IMG/VR virus record: IMGVR_UViG_3300031772_000307
Span: 1 to 22,676 of that record
Source: a virus
Strand: one strand, 5' to 3'
DNA: 22,676 bases
The notes below the pieces were generated by a model. The model had not been told where the DNA came from and ran no database searches. It saw nothing but the letters and a program-made list of their open reading frames with translations. The position numbers and the translations under genes were made by a program. Of this stretch, positions 8,778 to 14,028 are shown in pieces (position 1 is the stretch's first letter; every line of letters starts with the position of its first letter).

Positions 8778-8941
8778 TGGGGTGGATTGCCTGTTGTGTT
8801 CTCGTAATATTGTTGTTACCCATAATGGGTATCATTCTGCTAGAAACGCTAGAGGCAAAGCATGAGGTTAAGCAACAGGTCGAGAAGGTTGAGAAACTCA
8901 GAAGGCAGATTGAGCAGAAAGAAAGGGAGAAAGAGAAATGA
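8654..8941 (+). CDS. Small membrane protein with coiled-coil tail
   Basis: A 95-residue protein with a basic Ser-rich start (1-17), a conserved-looking segment YPLPPIFVASDSVHKQDW (21-38), one membrane helix at about 41-63, and a charged coiled coil at 64-95. It overlaps the end of the upstream gene by 124 bases in another frame. The overlapping DNA codes the upstream protein's membrane helix and this protein's soluble N-terminus. No later start exists before the membrane helix. Its stop overlaps the next start as ATGA. It may take part in lysis or envelope targeting; no enzyme motif is present. Confidence 0.7.
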   Translation: MATKAKGASSSRKASVSNGDYPLPPIFVASDSVHKQDWENVVGWIACCVLVILLLPIMGIILLETLEAKHEVKQQVEKVEKLRRQIEQKEREKEK

Positions 8942-9123
8942 ATATTTACTGTATTTGGGGCTTATCTATCCTGTTGGTACTGCTGATGGGTTGTGATGAC
9001 CGCTACCGTTACAAGTGCCAAGACCCATTGAATTGGAATGAGCCTGATTGCAAACCCCCAATCTGTACCGCTTCTGGTACTTGCCCTGAAATGTTAGTCA
9101 AACCCGAACAGGAGAAGAAATGA
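8938..9123 (+). CDS. Small Cys-rich lipoprotein
   Basis: A 61-residue protein with a short hydrophobic signal ending in a lipobox, LLMGC, with Cys19 as the lipidation site. The mature part (about 43 residues) is polar, with four further cysteines in the pattern KCQDP, DCKPPIC and GTCPEM, and it ends in a charged tail. It probably sits in the outer membrane facing the periplasm. It lies directly before the holin candidate and the spanins with ATGA-type overlaps on both sides. It is not an o-spanin, because a clear one follows; function unknown. Confidence 0.7.
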   Translation: MNIYCIWGLSILLVLLMGCDDRYRYKCQDPLNWNEPDCKPPICTASGTCPEMLVKPEQEKK

Positions 9124-9446
9124 TGCCTACCATTGGATATAAACCTAATAATCGTCTGACAGCAGATGAGATTGAAGTCAGAGTATGGGCATTCGTTATC
9201 GTGGTCTTGGTGAGCATTCTGTTGGCTTCTATGGGTATGTTTCTCTACTCTGTTTCGTTTGTTCAACAGCCAATGAACGGCAGTATGGCGGCAATTGACA
9301 AGGTATATACACAGCAGATCAGCACCATAATGGTCTTCATTACTGGTGTGCTTGGTGGTGTAGCTGGTAGGTCTGGCGTTAAGGCGATAGCCAATGCCAG
9401 CGCCAAGGCTGAAGCAATTGACAGCGATGAGCCACCAAAGCCATGA
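9120..9446 (+). CDS. Two-helix membrane protein, holin candidate
   Basis: A 108-residue protein with a polar N-terminus containing ADEIEVRVWAF, membrane helix 1 at about 23-45, a short loop, membrane helix 2 at about 67-84 rich in Gly (FITGVLGGVAG), and a charged Pro-ending tail. Size and two-helix layout fit a holin, and it is followed at once by spanins and endolysin. A tandem ATG at 9120 and 9123 overlaps the upstream stop; either could be used, and dual starts are known in holins. Holin function is inferred from position. Confidence 0.55.
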   Translation: MMPTIGYKPNNRLTADEIEVRVWAFVIVVLVSILLASMGMFLYSVSFVQQPMNGSMAAIDKVYTQQISTIMVFITGVLGGVAGRSGVKAIANASAKAEAIDSDEPPKP

Positions 9447-9916
9447 GTTTATTTAACCCTTGGGTGATCCTCGGCATCGTCATGGCGGTGCTGTCATCAT
9501 TTGGCGGTGGATACTTCAAGGGTGAGCATGATGAGCATACGCGCCAGCAAATCGAGATCGCCGCGCTGAACGCCAAGGCGAGGGAGACTGAGCAGGCGAT
9601 GGCGCAAGTGGTGCAGACTTATGGGCAGACATTACGAAAGGCGAATGATGTTGCAAAGGTTAAAGAAGCTAAGTTGCGTAGTGATATTGCTAGTGGCGAG
9701 CGCAGGCTGTTCATTCCTGTCAAAGCCGCCGAGTGCGCCATATCAGCCACCAGTGATACCGCCACTGCCAGCGGAGATCACAGCGGAACAGCATCAGCCG
9801 AACTTGACCGAAAGACTGCTGACGATCTTGTCGCCATCGCAGCCGAGGGAGACACCGCCATCCGCAAGCTCAACGCCTGCATCCAAACCTACGAAACCAT
9901 GAGGACCACAAAATGA
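9443..9916 (+). CDS. i-spanin (Rz-like)
   Basis: A 157-residue protein with one N-terminal membrane helix (about 7-24, PWVILGIVMAVLSSFGGGYF) followed by a long periplasmic helix/coiled coil (about 30-80, Ala/Lys/Glu-rich) and a Thr/Ala-rich C-terminal part. This is the inner-membrane subunit that joins the o-spanin to fuse inner and outer membranes at lysis. The o-spanin gene is nested inside it in the +1 frame. Start ATG 9443 overlaps the holin-candidate stop, and its stop overlaps the endolysin start as ATGA. GC content is visibly higher than in neighbouring genes. Confidence 0.8.
   Translation: MSLFNPWVILGIVMAVLSSFGGGYFKGEHDEHTRQQIEIAALNAKARETEQAMAQVVQTYGQTLRKANDVAKVKEAKLRSDIASGERRLFIPVKAAECAISATSDTATASGDHSGTASAELDRKTADDLVAIAAEGDTAIRKLNACIQTYETMRTTK
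9648..9902 (+). CDS. o-spanin (Rz1-like lipoprotein), nested in the i-spanin gene
   Basis: An outer-membrane lipoprotein of 84 residues in a different frame within the Rz-like gene. A basic start (MLQRLKKLS) leads into a hydrophobic stretch and a lipobox, ASAGC, with Cys21. The mature part is Pro-rich (PPSAPYQPPVIPPLP), the classic Rz1 feature. Starts at ATG 9621 and 9645 are also in frame. ATG 9648 was chosen because GAAAGG at 9636-9641 lies six bases upstream and the signal then has normal length. It would complex with the i-spanin across the periplasm. Confidence 0.8.
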   Translation: MLQRLKKLSCVVILLVASAGCSFLSKPPSAPYQPPVIPPLPAEITAEQHQPNLTERLLTILSPSQPRETPPSASSTPASKPTKP

Positions 9917-10383
9917 ACTTATCAAAAAACTTCAAACTTTCGGAACTAACCAAGTCGGAAACTGCTATACGCATGGACATTGACAATACGCCAAACGAAG
10001 AGCAGATCGAATCATTGCGTTTGCTTTGCGAGAACATCCTACAGCCTGTGCGTGACCACTTTGGCAAGCCTGTGAAAATCTCCTCTGGCTTTCGTTGTGC
10101 CGAATTAAATTCAAGCCCCGCCGTTGGTGGGTCTAAGACCTCTGACCATTGCAAGGGTCAAGCAGTTGACTTTGAAATTGATGGTCTTCCAAACCCTGAA
10201 GTAGCACAATGGATTATGGATAATTTAACGTATAGTCAATTAATCCTTGAATTCTATGTTCAAGGTCAAGTAAATTCAGGGTGGATACACTGCAGCTACA
10301 ACCCAGAGAAGCTGATTAAGCAAGAACTCACCGCCGTCAAGGTTGCGGGTAAGACTCAGTATCTTCAAGGATTACAGGCTTAA
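9913..10383 (+). CDS. Peptidase M15 endolysin (peptidoglycan peptidase)
   Basis: A 156-residue protein of the peptidase M15A type. It contains the SSGFRC segment, then SDHCKGQAVDFE giving zinc ligands His79 and Asp86, and WIHCSY giving the third ligand His126. The N-terminal FKLSELTKSE motif is also typical of this family. It would cleave peptide bonds in peptidoglycan at lysis. It has no signal peptide, so it would leave the cell through the holin. It is the last plus-strand gene before the leftward operon, with an ATGA overlap to the i-spanin. Confidence 0.9.
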   Translation: MNLSKNFKLSELTKSETAIRMDIDNTPNEEQIESLRLLCENILQPVRDHFGKPVKISSGFRCAELNSSPAVGGSKTSDHCKGQAVDFEIDGLPNPEVAQWIMDNLTYSQLILEFYVQGQVNSGWIHCSYNPEKLIKQELTAVKVAGKTQYLQGLQA

Positions 10384-10540
10384 TAAGCCGCCTACAGAAG
10401 TGTTTAGGGGTGAGGTGTTTGTACAAGATCACCTCACCACACTTCTCACATAACCAAGCTACCCCGTGGTCTACAGTGGTTACCTTGTTTCCACGTTGAC
10501 CATTCCTTTTGCCGTAAAAGGTTCTTATCTTCCTAATCAT
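10337..10540 (-). CDS. Small zinc-finger-like protein
   Basis: A 67-residue protein with a basic N-terminus and a possible zinc-binding core, WLCEKCGEVI, then KHLTPKHFC (two Cys, then His and Cys). It is the last gene of the leftward operon, starting in an ATGA overlap with the previous gene. Its final residues run 47 bases into the end of the endolysin gene on the opposite strand, and the long hairpin lies within it. The overlap lowers confidence in its exact end, but the Cys pattern supports a real gene. Function unknown. Confidence 0.55.
   Translation of the reverse strand: MIRKIRTFYGKRNGQRGNKVTTVDHGVAWLCEKCGEVILYKHLTPKHFCRRLIKPVILEDTESYPQP
10396..10446. terminator. Long hairpin between convergent transcription units
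   Basis: A perfect 8-base arm AGAAGTGT (10396-10403) pairs with ACACTTCT (10439-10446). Inside it a perfect 9-base arm GGTGAGGTG (10409-10417) pairs with CACCTCACC (10430-10438), with a five-base bulge on one side and a 12-base loop. It begins 12 bases after the endolysin stop. No U-tract follows on either strand, so it is not a textbook intrinsic terminator. It could stop or stabilise both converging transcripts. Confidence 0.45.
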
Positions 10541-10716
10541 TTACTCAATTTAGCCCGTGAATAGACAGTAACTTGTTGCTTTGACTCAAGTCCAATTTTA
10601 GCTTGTGCAGCCTGTCCCCATGCCCTACCCTGCGCTATCTGGCGCATCTCCTTATCCCTTGTCCAGATTGAGGGAGTGCCATCTTTCCAATCAAATACAG
10701 TCTTAGGCTTATTCAT
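10537..10716 (-). CDS. Small hypothetical protein
   Basis: A 59-residue protein starting at ATG (10716), five bases after an AGGGG site. A GTG three codons earlier has no room for a ribosome site. It is hydrophilic, with Trp residues near the N-terminus (FDWKDGTPSIW) and a Gln/Ala-rich helix. The start overlaps the end of the upstream gene by eight bases, and the stop overlaps the next start by four. No known motif. Confidence 0.6.
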   Translation of the reverse strand: MNKPKTVFDWKDGTPSIWTRDKEMRQIAQGRAWGQAAQAKIGLESKQQVTVYSRAKLSK

Positions 10717-10861
10717 GTACACCCCTCAACTGCCAGCCGAGAATGAAGTAATTCCAACGGGTCTGAATTGTTGGACTTGTATACCTACCTTTGACTTGCG
10801 TTAAGTCTGTATAGCCTTTGGCAACCATCATTGCCTCAAAAACTTCTTGTGCTTTTTTCAT
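10709..10861 (-). CDS. Small hypothetical protein (50 residues)
   Basis: A complete frame from ATG (10859-10861) to TAA (10709-10711) fills an otherwise empty gap between two leftward genes. The start shares ATGA with the end of the upstream gene, and the stop lies inside the start region of the next. The protein opens with MKKAQEVFEAMMVAKGY and ends with Trp-rich WNYFILGWQL. The continuous overlap chain is the main support. Function unknown. Confidence 0.6.
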   Translation of the reverse strand: MKKAQEVFEAMMVAKGYTDLTQVKGRYTSPTIQTRWNYFILGWQLRGVHE

Positions 10862-11292
10862 GTGTTCTTCTCCTCGGCGTAGCCGTTCTTTTGCTTGAGT
10901 TTGGCTTCAATGGCTCTAGCAAAGTCTTCTACCCAACCGCCAAACAAAATTCGATATTCGTTAGCAATCGGTTGAAGTTCGTTGTTTGTCAGTCCAACCC
11001 ATGTGCGCTGTGTGGGGGCGGTGTCATGCGATGTTTGGTCTAGCATCACAGTACGGGCTAATGCTTCACAAGTTGGGCATGGCTTTGGTTCTTTGTATAG
11101 CGCAGTCCATCGGTCAGGGTGACGCTCTAAGTCTGCTGGTCGCTTCCCAATTGAAATGCCGCCCTCAATAAAATTGTGTATCCACGCCACAGGCTCTTGC
11201 GTCTGTGCTTTGCACTTGTCACAATCGTGGTTTACACAACCGATCAAAGGCTCTTGCTCTTGTGCCATCTCAATGATTTCATCTTGTGTCAT
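10858..11292 (-). CDS. Hypothetical protein with Cys pairs
   Basis: A 144-residue protein. The N-terminal part has CVNHDCDKCK, followed by PVAWIHNFIEGG, a WTALYKEPKPCPTC segment with a second Cys pair, and a C-terminal helical unit (WVGLTNNELQPIANEY, then GGWVEDFARAIEAKL). Similar mosaics occur in small early phage proteins of unknown role. The Cys pairs could bind zinc. ATGA overlaps couple it to both neighbours. It is soluble, with no membrane segment. Confidence 0.7.
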   Translation of the reverse strand: MTQDEIIEMAQEQEPLIGCVNHDCDKCKAQTQEPVAWIHNFIEGGISIGKRPADLERHPDRWTALYKEPKPCPTCEALARTVMLDQTSHDTAPTQRTWVGLTNNELQPIANEYRILFGGWVEDFARAIEAKLKQKNGYAEEKNT

Positions 11293-11444
11293 TTCTTTGC
11301 CTCCTTAATTTCTTTCTGAATGCCTGCACTCATTTGCAGGAACATCCGCATCCACTTCACACCGCCCAAGCGAACATATTCTGCATATTCTGATTGGGTG
11401 AGTCTCAACGTGATGGCTTTACCCTGCTCTGTCTTTTCTTTCAT
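11289..11444 (-). CDS. Small ribbon-helix-helix-like protein (51 residues)
   Basis: A frame from ATG (11442-11444) to TGA (11289-11291) with ATGA overlaps at both ends. The protein has a basic start, a short strand-like segment KAITLRLTQSEY, then GGVKWMRMFLQ and a charged helix. A strand followed by two helices of this size resembles Arc/MetJ-type ribbon-helix-helix DNA-binding proteins, but that is a guess from pattern. It could be a small transcription regulator. Confidence 0.6.
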   Translation of the reverse strand: MKEKTEQGKAITLRLTQSEYAEYVRLGGVKWMRMFLQMSAGIQKEIKEAKK

Positions 11445-11635
11445 GCCTTTAAATTCCTGATGTAGATCGTTAGTGAATCAATCGTATCTTTCCCAAATCC
11501 AGTTAGCTTCTCAACCTCTATAGCTACTTCTTCAATGACTTGGTTGCGGTAAGGGTTGGTTGATATGGCTGCTTGTACGGCACGTTTACGCCACAGACTC
11601 TGCCTCTCCTTATCGTTGAATTCATCATCTGTCAT
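11441..11635 (-). CDS. Small helical hypothetical protein
   Basis: A 64-residue charged helical protein with NDKERQSLWRKRAVQAA near the start and GFGKDTIDSLTIYIRNLK at the end. It lies in the overlap chain with ATGA junctions on both sides, so it is very probably translated. No enzymatic motif. Small early phage proteins of this type may interfere with or help host functions; nothing in the sequence shows which. Confidence 0.65.
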   Translation of the reverse strand: MTDDEFNDKERQSLWRKRAVQAAISTNPYRNQVIEEVAIEVEKLTGFGKDTIDSLTIYIRNLKA

Positions 11636-11892
11636 AGCTTCTCTTTCAAATAAAACTCCATTGCAATGTGGTATGGGTCAAGCGCAGGTAAAGGCTGGTT
11701 GTTGAAGAAATAGTATGTTTGCTTGCTTTCATCAACTGAAGTAACGACTACGCCATCAACAACGTGGTGATACCTTGTCTTCTCCTCTCGGATTGCATAG
11801 CCCTCTGCCTTTGCCACTGCCAGCTTCAACTCAATGCTTCCAATGGGAACATTGTTCTTGAGGGTGTCGTCTATCCCAATCAATTCAGTCAT
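11632..11892 (-). CDS. Hypothetical protein (86 residues)
   Basis: Start ATG 11892 was chosen because an AAGGAG site lies seven bases upstream; an in-frame ATG at 11913 would precede that site. The protein has an Ile/Leu-rich start, KLAVAKAEGYAIREE, a beta-like segment HHVVDGVVVTSVDE, and an aromatic end (YYFFNNQPLPALDPYH). The start overlaps the upstream gene by eight bases, and the stop overlaps the next start by four. Function unknown. Confidence 0.65.
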   Translation of the reverse strand: MTELIGIDDTLKNNVPIGSIELKLAVAKAEGYAIREEKTRYHHVVDGVVVTSVDESKQTYYFFNNQPLPALDPYHIAMEFYLKEKL

Positions 11893-12103
11893 ACCCATAC
11901 TCCTTGAGTTCATTGATGCGTTTGTAGAGCCTGAAGATTCTCTGCTCGTTGTAGTTCACCAATGCTTGCGAATACTCCACCGAAGTTTCTGCTTGCATCT
12001 TGCAATGCTGCGCCTCAATCAGTTCCTTTTCAGCTACCTCTAAAGGTGTTCTTGCTCTGAGTAAATCCTTAACGTACTTGATGGTGAGTTCTCGCCAGTT
12101 CAT
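11885..12103 (-). CDS. Small helical protein (72 residues)
   Basis: ATG 12103 has an AAGGGG site five bases upstream and was preferred to an in-frame ATG at 12148, which lacks one. The protein is almost wholly helical and charged (MNWRELTIKYVKDLLRA, then long Glu/Gln/Ala and Arg/Lys helices), probably a short coiled-coil hairpin. Small helical proteins with a similar opening recur in early operons of tailed phages. The start lies within the end of the upstream zinc-binding frame (35-base overlap). Function unknown. Confidence 0.65.
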   Translation of the reverse strand: MNWRELTIKYVKDLLRARTPLEVAEKELIEAQHCKMQAETSVEYSQALVNYNEQRIFRLYKRINELKEYGYD

Positions 12104-12209
12104 GCTTTCCCCTTCTCTTGATTTGAGTTGCAAGAATGACTCGTTCAATCTTCTTGCACATATAGCGGTTGTCTAGCGTTCTAGTCCACTCGCAATCTGG
12201 ACACTTCAC
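12069..12209 (-). CDS. Small zinc-binding candidate with GTG start
   Basis: A GTG at 12207-12209 overlaps the TAG of the preceding membrane microprotein by one base and opens a 46-residue frame. It begins with KCPDCEWTRTL and has a third Cys (YMCKK), then a basic His-rich tail. The Cys pair near the start suggests metal binding. The same codons also form the C-terminal part of a longer open frame from 12416, so this may be either a separate product or the tail of that protein. Confidence 0.4.
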   Translation of the reverse strand: MKCPDCEWTRTLDNRYMCKKIERVILATQIKRRGKHELARTHHQVR

Positions 12210-12416
12210 TACTCGTCTGCTTCCTTGTTTAGTAGGTACAAAACAAACCCGATGCAGACGCAAACCCCCAATGCGAACCCTGAAATCCCCATTACGGCTA
12301 CCCAGATGATTGTTTCCCACATTGGCTCTCTCCTTTGGTTTGTTGTCTAGCGAATCAAAGTACATCAAAGACACTGCACAGGCAACGGCAATGACAAACT
12401 TGATGAGGGTATTCAT
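12069..12416 (-). CDS. Membrane-anchored hypothetical protein overlapping two small frames
   Basis: An open frame of 115 residues whose start ATG 12416 overlaps the upstream stop as ATGA. Residues 1-22 form a signal-anchor or membrane helix (TLIKFVIAVACAVSLMYF). The middle (about 32-70) is Gly/Arg-rich and looks less like normal protein, which fits its overlap with the microprotein in another frame. The end carries the KCPDC pair. It may be translated whole, or only its first part may be the ancestral gene. Confidence 0.5.
   Translation of the reverse strand: MNTLIKFVIAVACAVSLMYFDSLDNKPKERANVGNNHLGSRNGDFRVRIGGLRLHRVCFVPTKQGSRRVVKCPDCEWTRTLDNRYMCKKIERVILATQIKRRGKHELARTHHQVR
12209..12322 (-). 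CDS. Membrane microprotein (37 residues)
   Basis: ATG at 12320-12322 lies seven bases after a strong AGGAG site. It encodes a 37-residue peptide that is nearly all one membrane helix (ETIIWVAVMGISGFALGV, then CVCIGFVLYLL) with a short acidic tail, ending at TAG 12209-12211. The strong ribosome site and clear hydrophobic pattern support translation, even though a longer frame covers the same DNA. It would lie in the inner membrane; function unknown. Confidence 0.6.
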   Translation of the reverse strand: MWETIIWVAVMGISGFALGVCVCIGFVLYLLNKEADE

Positions 12417-12676
12417 TTGCTCTCAGCCGCCAACAGGTCGAGTTCAAGGGACTTCATCTGGTCTTTGATGATGGTCATTTCTTGTTCCATCAGTTCAAGT
12501 TTCTTCCCAAAACGCTTTCTGGTCATGCTCTCTGCATGGCTCCACCCAATTACAACTGCTTGATTAGCAACCTTGGTGATCAACTCTTTCATGTCAGACC
12601 TTGAAAGAATGCCGCCTGCGTAGCAAGCTGGCACAAACTTCTCTGCGAGTTCTGCAATCTCTTTCTCCATGCTCAT
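12413..12676 (-). CDS. Small helical hypothetical protein (87 residues)
   Basis: ATG 12676 was chosen because AAGGAG lies seven bases upstream; an in-frame ATG at 12709 is before that site. The protein is acidic and helical (MSMEKEIAELAEKFVPA), has a short middle with ILSRSDMKELITKVANQA, and ends in a coiled-coil-like stretch (KKLELMEQEMTIIKDQM). ATGA-type overlaps link it to both neighbours. No known motif. Confidence 0.65.
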   Translation of the reverse strand: MSMEKEIAELAEKFVPACYAGGILSRSDMKELITKVANQAVVIGWSHAESMTRKRFGKKLELMEQEMTIIKDQMKSLELDLLAAESK

Positions 12677-12924
12677 GCTGTTTCTCCTTGTGGTTGTGGG
12701 GTATGCCATGCGGATTGCAGGGCGGTGAAGTTCATAGGCGTGATAGTGACAGTGGATAGGAATAAGCCCTTGCCATGCGTTCTACGCCCCCAATCGTCTG
12801 TAGCCTTGGTGTTGGTCAACTCTTTACGCTTAACAGCGTTGTAGACGCTATTAGGTTTGAATCCTGCCTCTACCAACTCATCCATTGTGCGAGGCTCTTG
12901 GCAGAAGTCTTGGAGGTCGGTCAT
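12673..12924 (-). CDS. Small helix-turn-helix-like protein
   Basis: An 83-residue protein. Residues about 11-37 read as a winged-helix/HTH-like unit: PRTMDELVEAGFKPNSVYNA, then VKRKEL. A basic, Gly-containing wing (DDWGRRTHGKGLFL) follows, with a Gln/Pro-rich tail. It may bind DNA and regulate phage or host genes, but the HTH call is from pattern only. Four-base overlaps on both sides place it in the leftward operon. Confidence 0.65.
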   Translation of the reverse strand: MTDLQDFCQEPRTMDELVEAGFKPNSVYNAVKRKELTNTKATDDWGRRTHGKGLFLSTVTITPMNFTALQSAWHTPQPQGETA

Positions 12925-13112
12925 GCTTGCCTCACTCTCAGCATATGGTCTGCTACTTTGTAAGCGCTTTCCGCAACATCATCAAAGAAAGCCTCTTTGT
13001 CGATTAATGCTTGCATAGCCTTTGCCGCAAAGTAGTCCCGCAAGGTCATGCCTAAATGGTTTTCCTCATAATGTTCGGGGTGAAGGGGAAATGCGTGTGG
13101 GTTTCTAATCAT
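12921..13112 (-). CDS. Small hypothetical phage protein (MTLRDYFAAKAM type)
   Basis: A 63-residue protein with the segment MTLRDYFAAKAMQALI followed by AYKVADHMLRVR. I recognise this as a recurring motif of small phage proteins of unknown function. ATG 13112 is preferred to an in-frame ATG at 13124 because it forms an ATGA overlap with the stop of the 28-residue gene upstream. No membrane segment or enzyme motif. Confidence 0.7.
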   Translation of the reverse strand: MIRNPHAFPLHPEHYEENHLGMTLRDYFAAKAMQALIDKEAFFDDVAESAYKVADHMLRVRQA

Positions 13113-13195
13113 GTTGACCACCATGAAGCCAAGAGTACGGCTAGACCGATGCCGATAGCAACGGCGGTGAGAATGTCGGGGATTGTTTCTTTCAT
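13109..13195 (-). CDS. Membrane microprotein (28 residues)
   Basis: ATG at 13193-13195, seven bases after an AAAGGAG site, opens a 28-residue frame ending at TGA 13109-13111. The peptide has a short acidic start (MKETIPD), then one membrane helix (ILTAVAIGIGLAVLLASWW). The stop overlaps the next start as ATGA. It is below usual gene-calling length, but the strong ribosome site and the coupled downstream start support it. Function unknown. Confidence 0.65.
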   Translation of the reverse strand: MKETIPDILTAVAIGIGLAVLLASWWST

Positions 13196-13222
13196 GGGGT
13201 TGCTCCTTTAAGGTTGAAAGAT

Positions 13223-13236
13223 GGGGCTTGCGCCCC
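13223..13236 (-). terminator. Small GC hairpin after the first leftward gene
   Basis: On the minus strand GGGGC and GCCCC pair perfectly around a GCAA loop, a GNRA-type tetraloop. It lies just after the stop of the 209-residue gene, and the sequence after it has only a short broken T run (ATCTTT). It may be a weak terminator or attenuator that lowers expression of the rest of the operon, or a 3' end stabiliser. Confidence 0.45.
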
Positions 13237-13246
13237 GTTGGGTTGA

Positions 13247-13876
13247 TTAGGCGGCTGCTAACTCTTTAACAGCTTTGGGGCGCTGGATGACAGTCTGCTT
13301 GACTCCATTGCGAACACCATGATCTTTAACAGTGGCGGTGATGGTGAGAGTGTCACCCTTGCTACGCACAGTACCCTCTGGAGTCCAAGCAACAGCATCA
13401 GAGTTACCTTTGTAGATGACAACATTTTTGTCGGCATCTTCCATAATGTAGATGTAGCTAGTGCCATACGCACCATCTAAAACAACGATATGACCAATGG
13501 TGAGGGTAAGGGTCAACTTAGCACCAACTTCACCCAAGTGGGTGCGTGAGGCATTCAAGGCAGCTTCTTTGTCAGCCCACTCAGCTTTACGAGCAGCCTT
13601 GGCATCAATGCCTTTAAGGATAGCGGCGCACTGCTTTTCGCTGAGTTTGCCCCATGTATAAAAAGAGTTAGCCATAGAGCCAATAAAGCTATCTTCATAG
13701 CCCATAAAGCTACCATGACTGTTATGTATGATGCCAGCGGTCAAAGCACTTTCAATTTCGCCAGCACGATCAGTCTTGGTGCGCCAAGTTTTCTGAGCGT
13801 TAGCAATGATGTAGCTTTTAACGGCATTGTGATATGCCACTGGGTTTTCGATAACTGGTGAGAAGTTGTTAGCCAT
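13247..13876 (-). CDS. Early protein with helical N-part and OB-like C-part
   Basis: A 209-residue protein, the first and best-expressed-looking gene of the leftward operon, with AGGAG seven bases before its ATG. Residues 1-110 are helical, with LSEKQCAAILKGIDAKAARK, a pattern seen in small phage proteins. Residues about 118-205 are strand-rich (LTLTLTIGHIVVLDG, SYIYIMEDADKNVVIYKG, GDTLTITATVKDHG) and resemble an OB-like beta barrel, so nucleic-acid binding is possible. A promoter with an operator-like palindrome lies just upstream. Role not established. Confidence 0.7.
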   Translation of the reverse strand: MANNFSPVIENPVAYHNAVKSYIIANAQKTWRTKTDRAGEIESALTAGIIHNSHGSFMGYEDSFIGSMANSFYTWGKLSEKQCAAILKGIDAKAARKAEWADKEAALNASRTHLGEVGAKLTLTLTIGHIVVLDGAYGTSYIYIMEDADKNVVIYKGNSDAVAWTPEGTVRSKGDTLTITATVKDHGVRNGVKQTVIQRPKAVKELAAA

Positions 13877-13909
13877 TTTGAATCTCCTGCTTGGTTGTTG
13901 ATGTTGCCA

Positions 13910-13937
13910 ATCATACAGCGTTTGACTATCTAGTCAA
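13910..13937 (-). promoter_or_regulatory. Leftward sigma70-type promoter
   Basis: On the minus strand TTGACT (13937-13932) is followed after 16 bases by TATGAT (13915-13910), a near-consensus sigma70 promoter. It would start the transcript about 25-30 bases before the ATG of the 209-residue gene and drive the whole leftward operon. Its -35 box is inside a perfect palindrome, so a repressor bound there would block it. Confidence 0.7.
13922..13937. promoter_or_regulatory. Palindromic operator candidate
   Basis: TTGACTATCTAGTCAA is a perfect inverted repeat with seven-base arms and a two-base centre. It covers the leftward -35 box. The half-site TTGACTA recurs at 13991-13997 at the rightward -35 box. 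The small HTH protein encoded at 14029 is the natural candidate to bind both sites. Confidence 0.6.
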
Positions 13938-13990
13938 CCCCTACCCATTTAATCCCACACACTCCACTAGGGTATTTAATCAGATAGGAC

Positions 13991-14020
13991 TTGACTAATC
14001 AATCCAATGTTCCCTAGAAT
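13991..14020 (+). promoter_or_regulatory. Rightward promoter with near-leaderless start
   Basis: TTGACT (13991-13996), an 18-base spacer and TAGAAT (14015-14020) form a sigma70-type promoter. The expected start of transcription is near 14027, while the HTH gene's ATG is at 14029. There is no Shine-Dalgarno sequence before that ATG, so the mRNA is probably leaderless or nearly so. Confidence 0.6.
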
Positions 14021-14028
14021 CCTTACCC

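Noticed and set aside
13258-13476. A 72-residue minus-strand frame within the 209-residue gene
   Set aside because: It is another frame of the OB-like part, Ser/Leu-rich with no ribosome site; the 209-residue gene explains the DNA.
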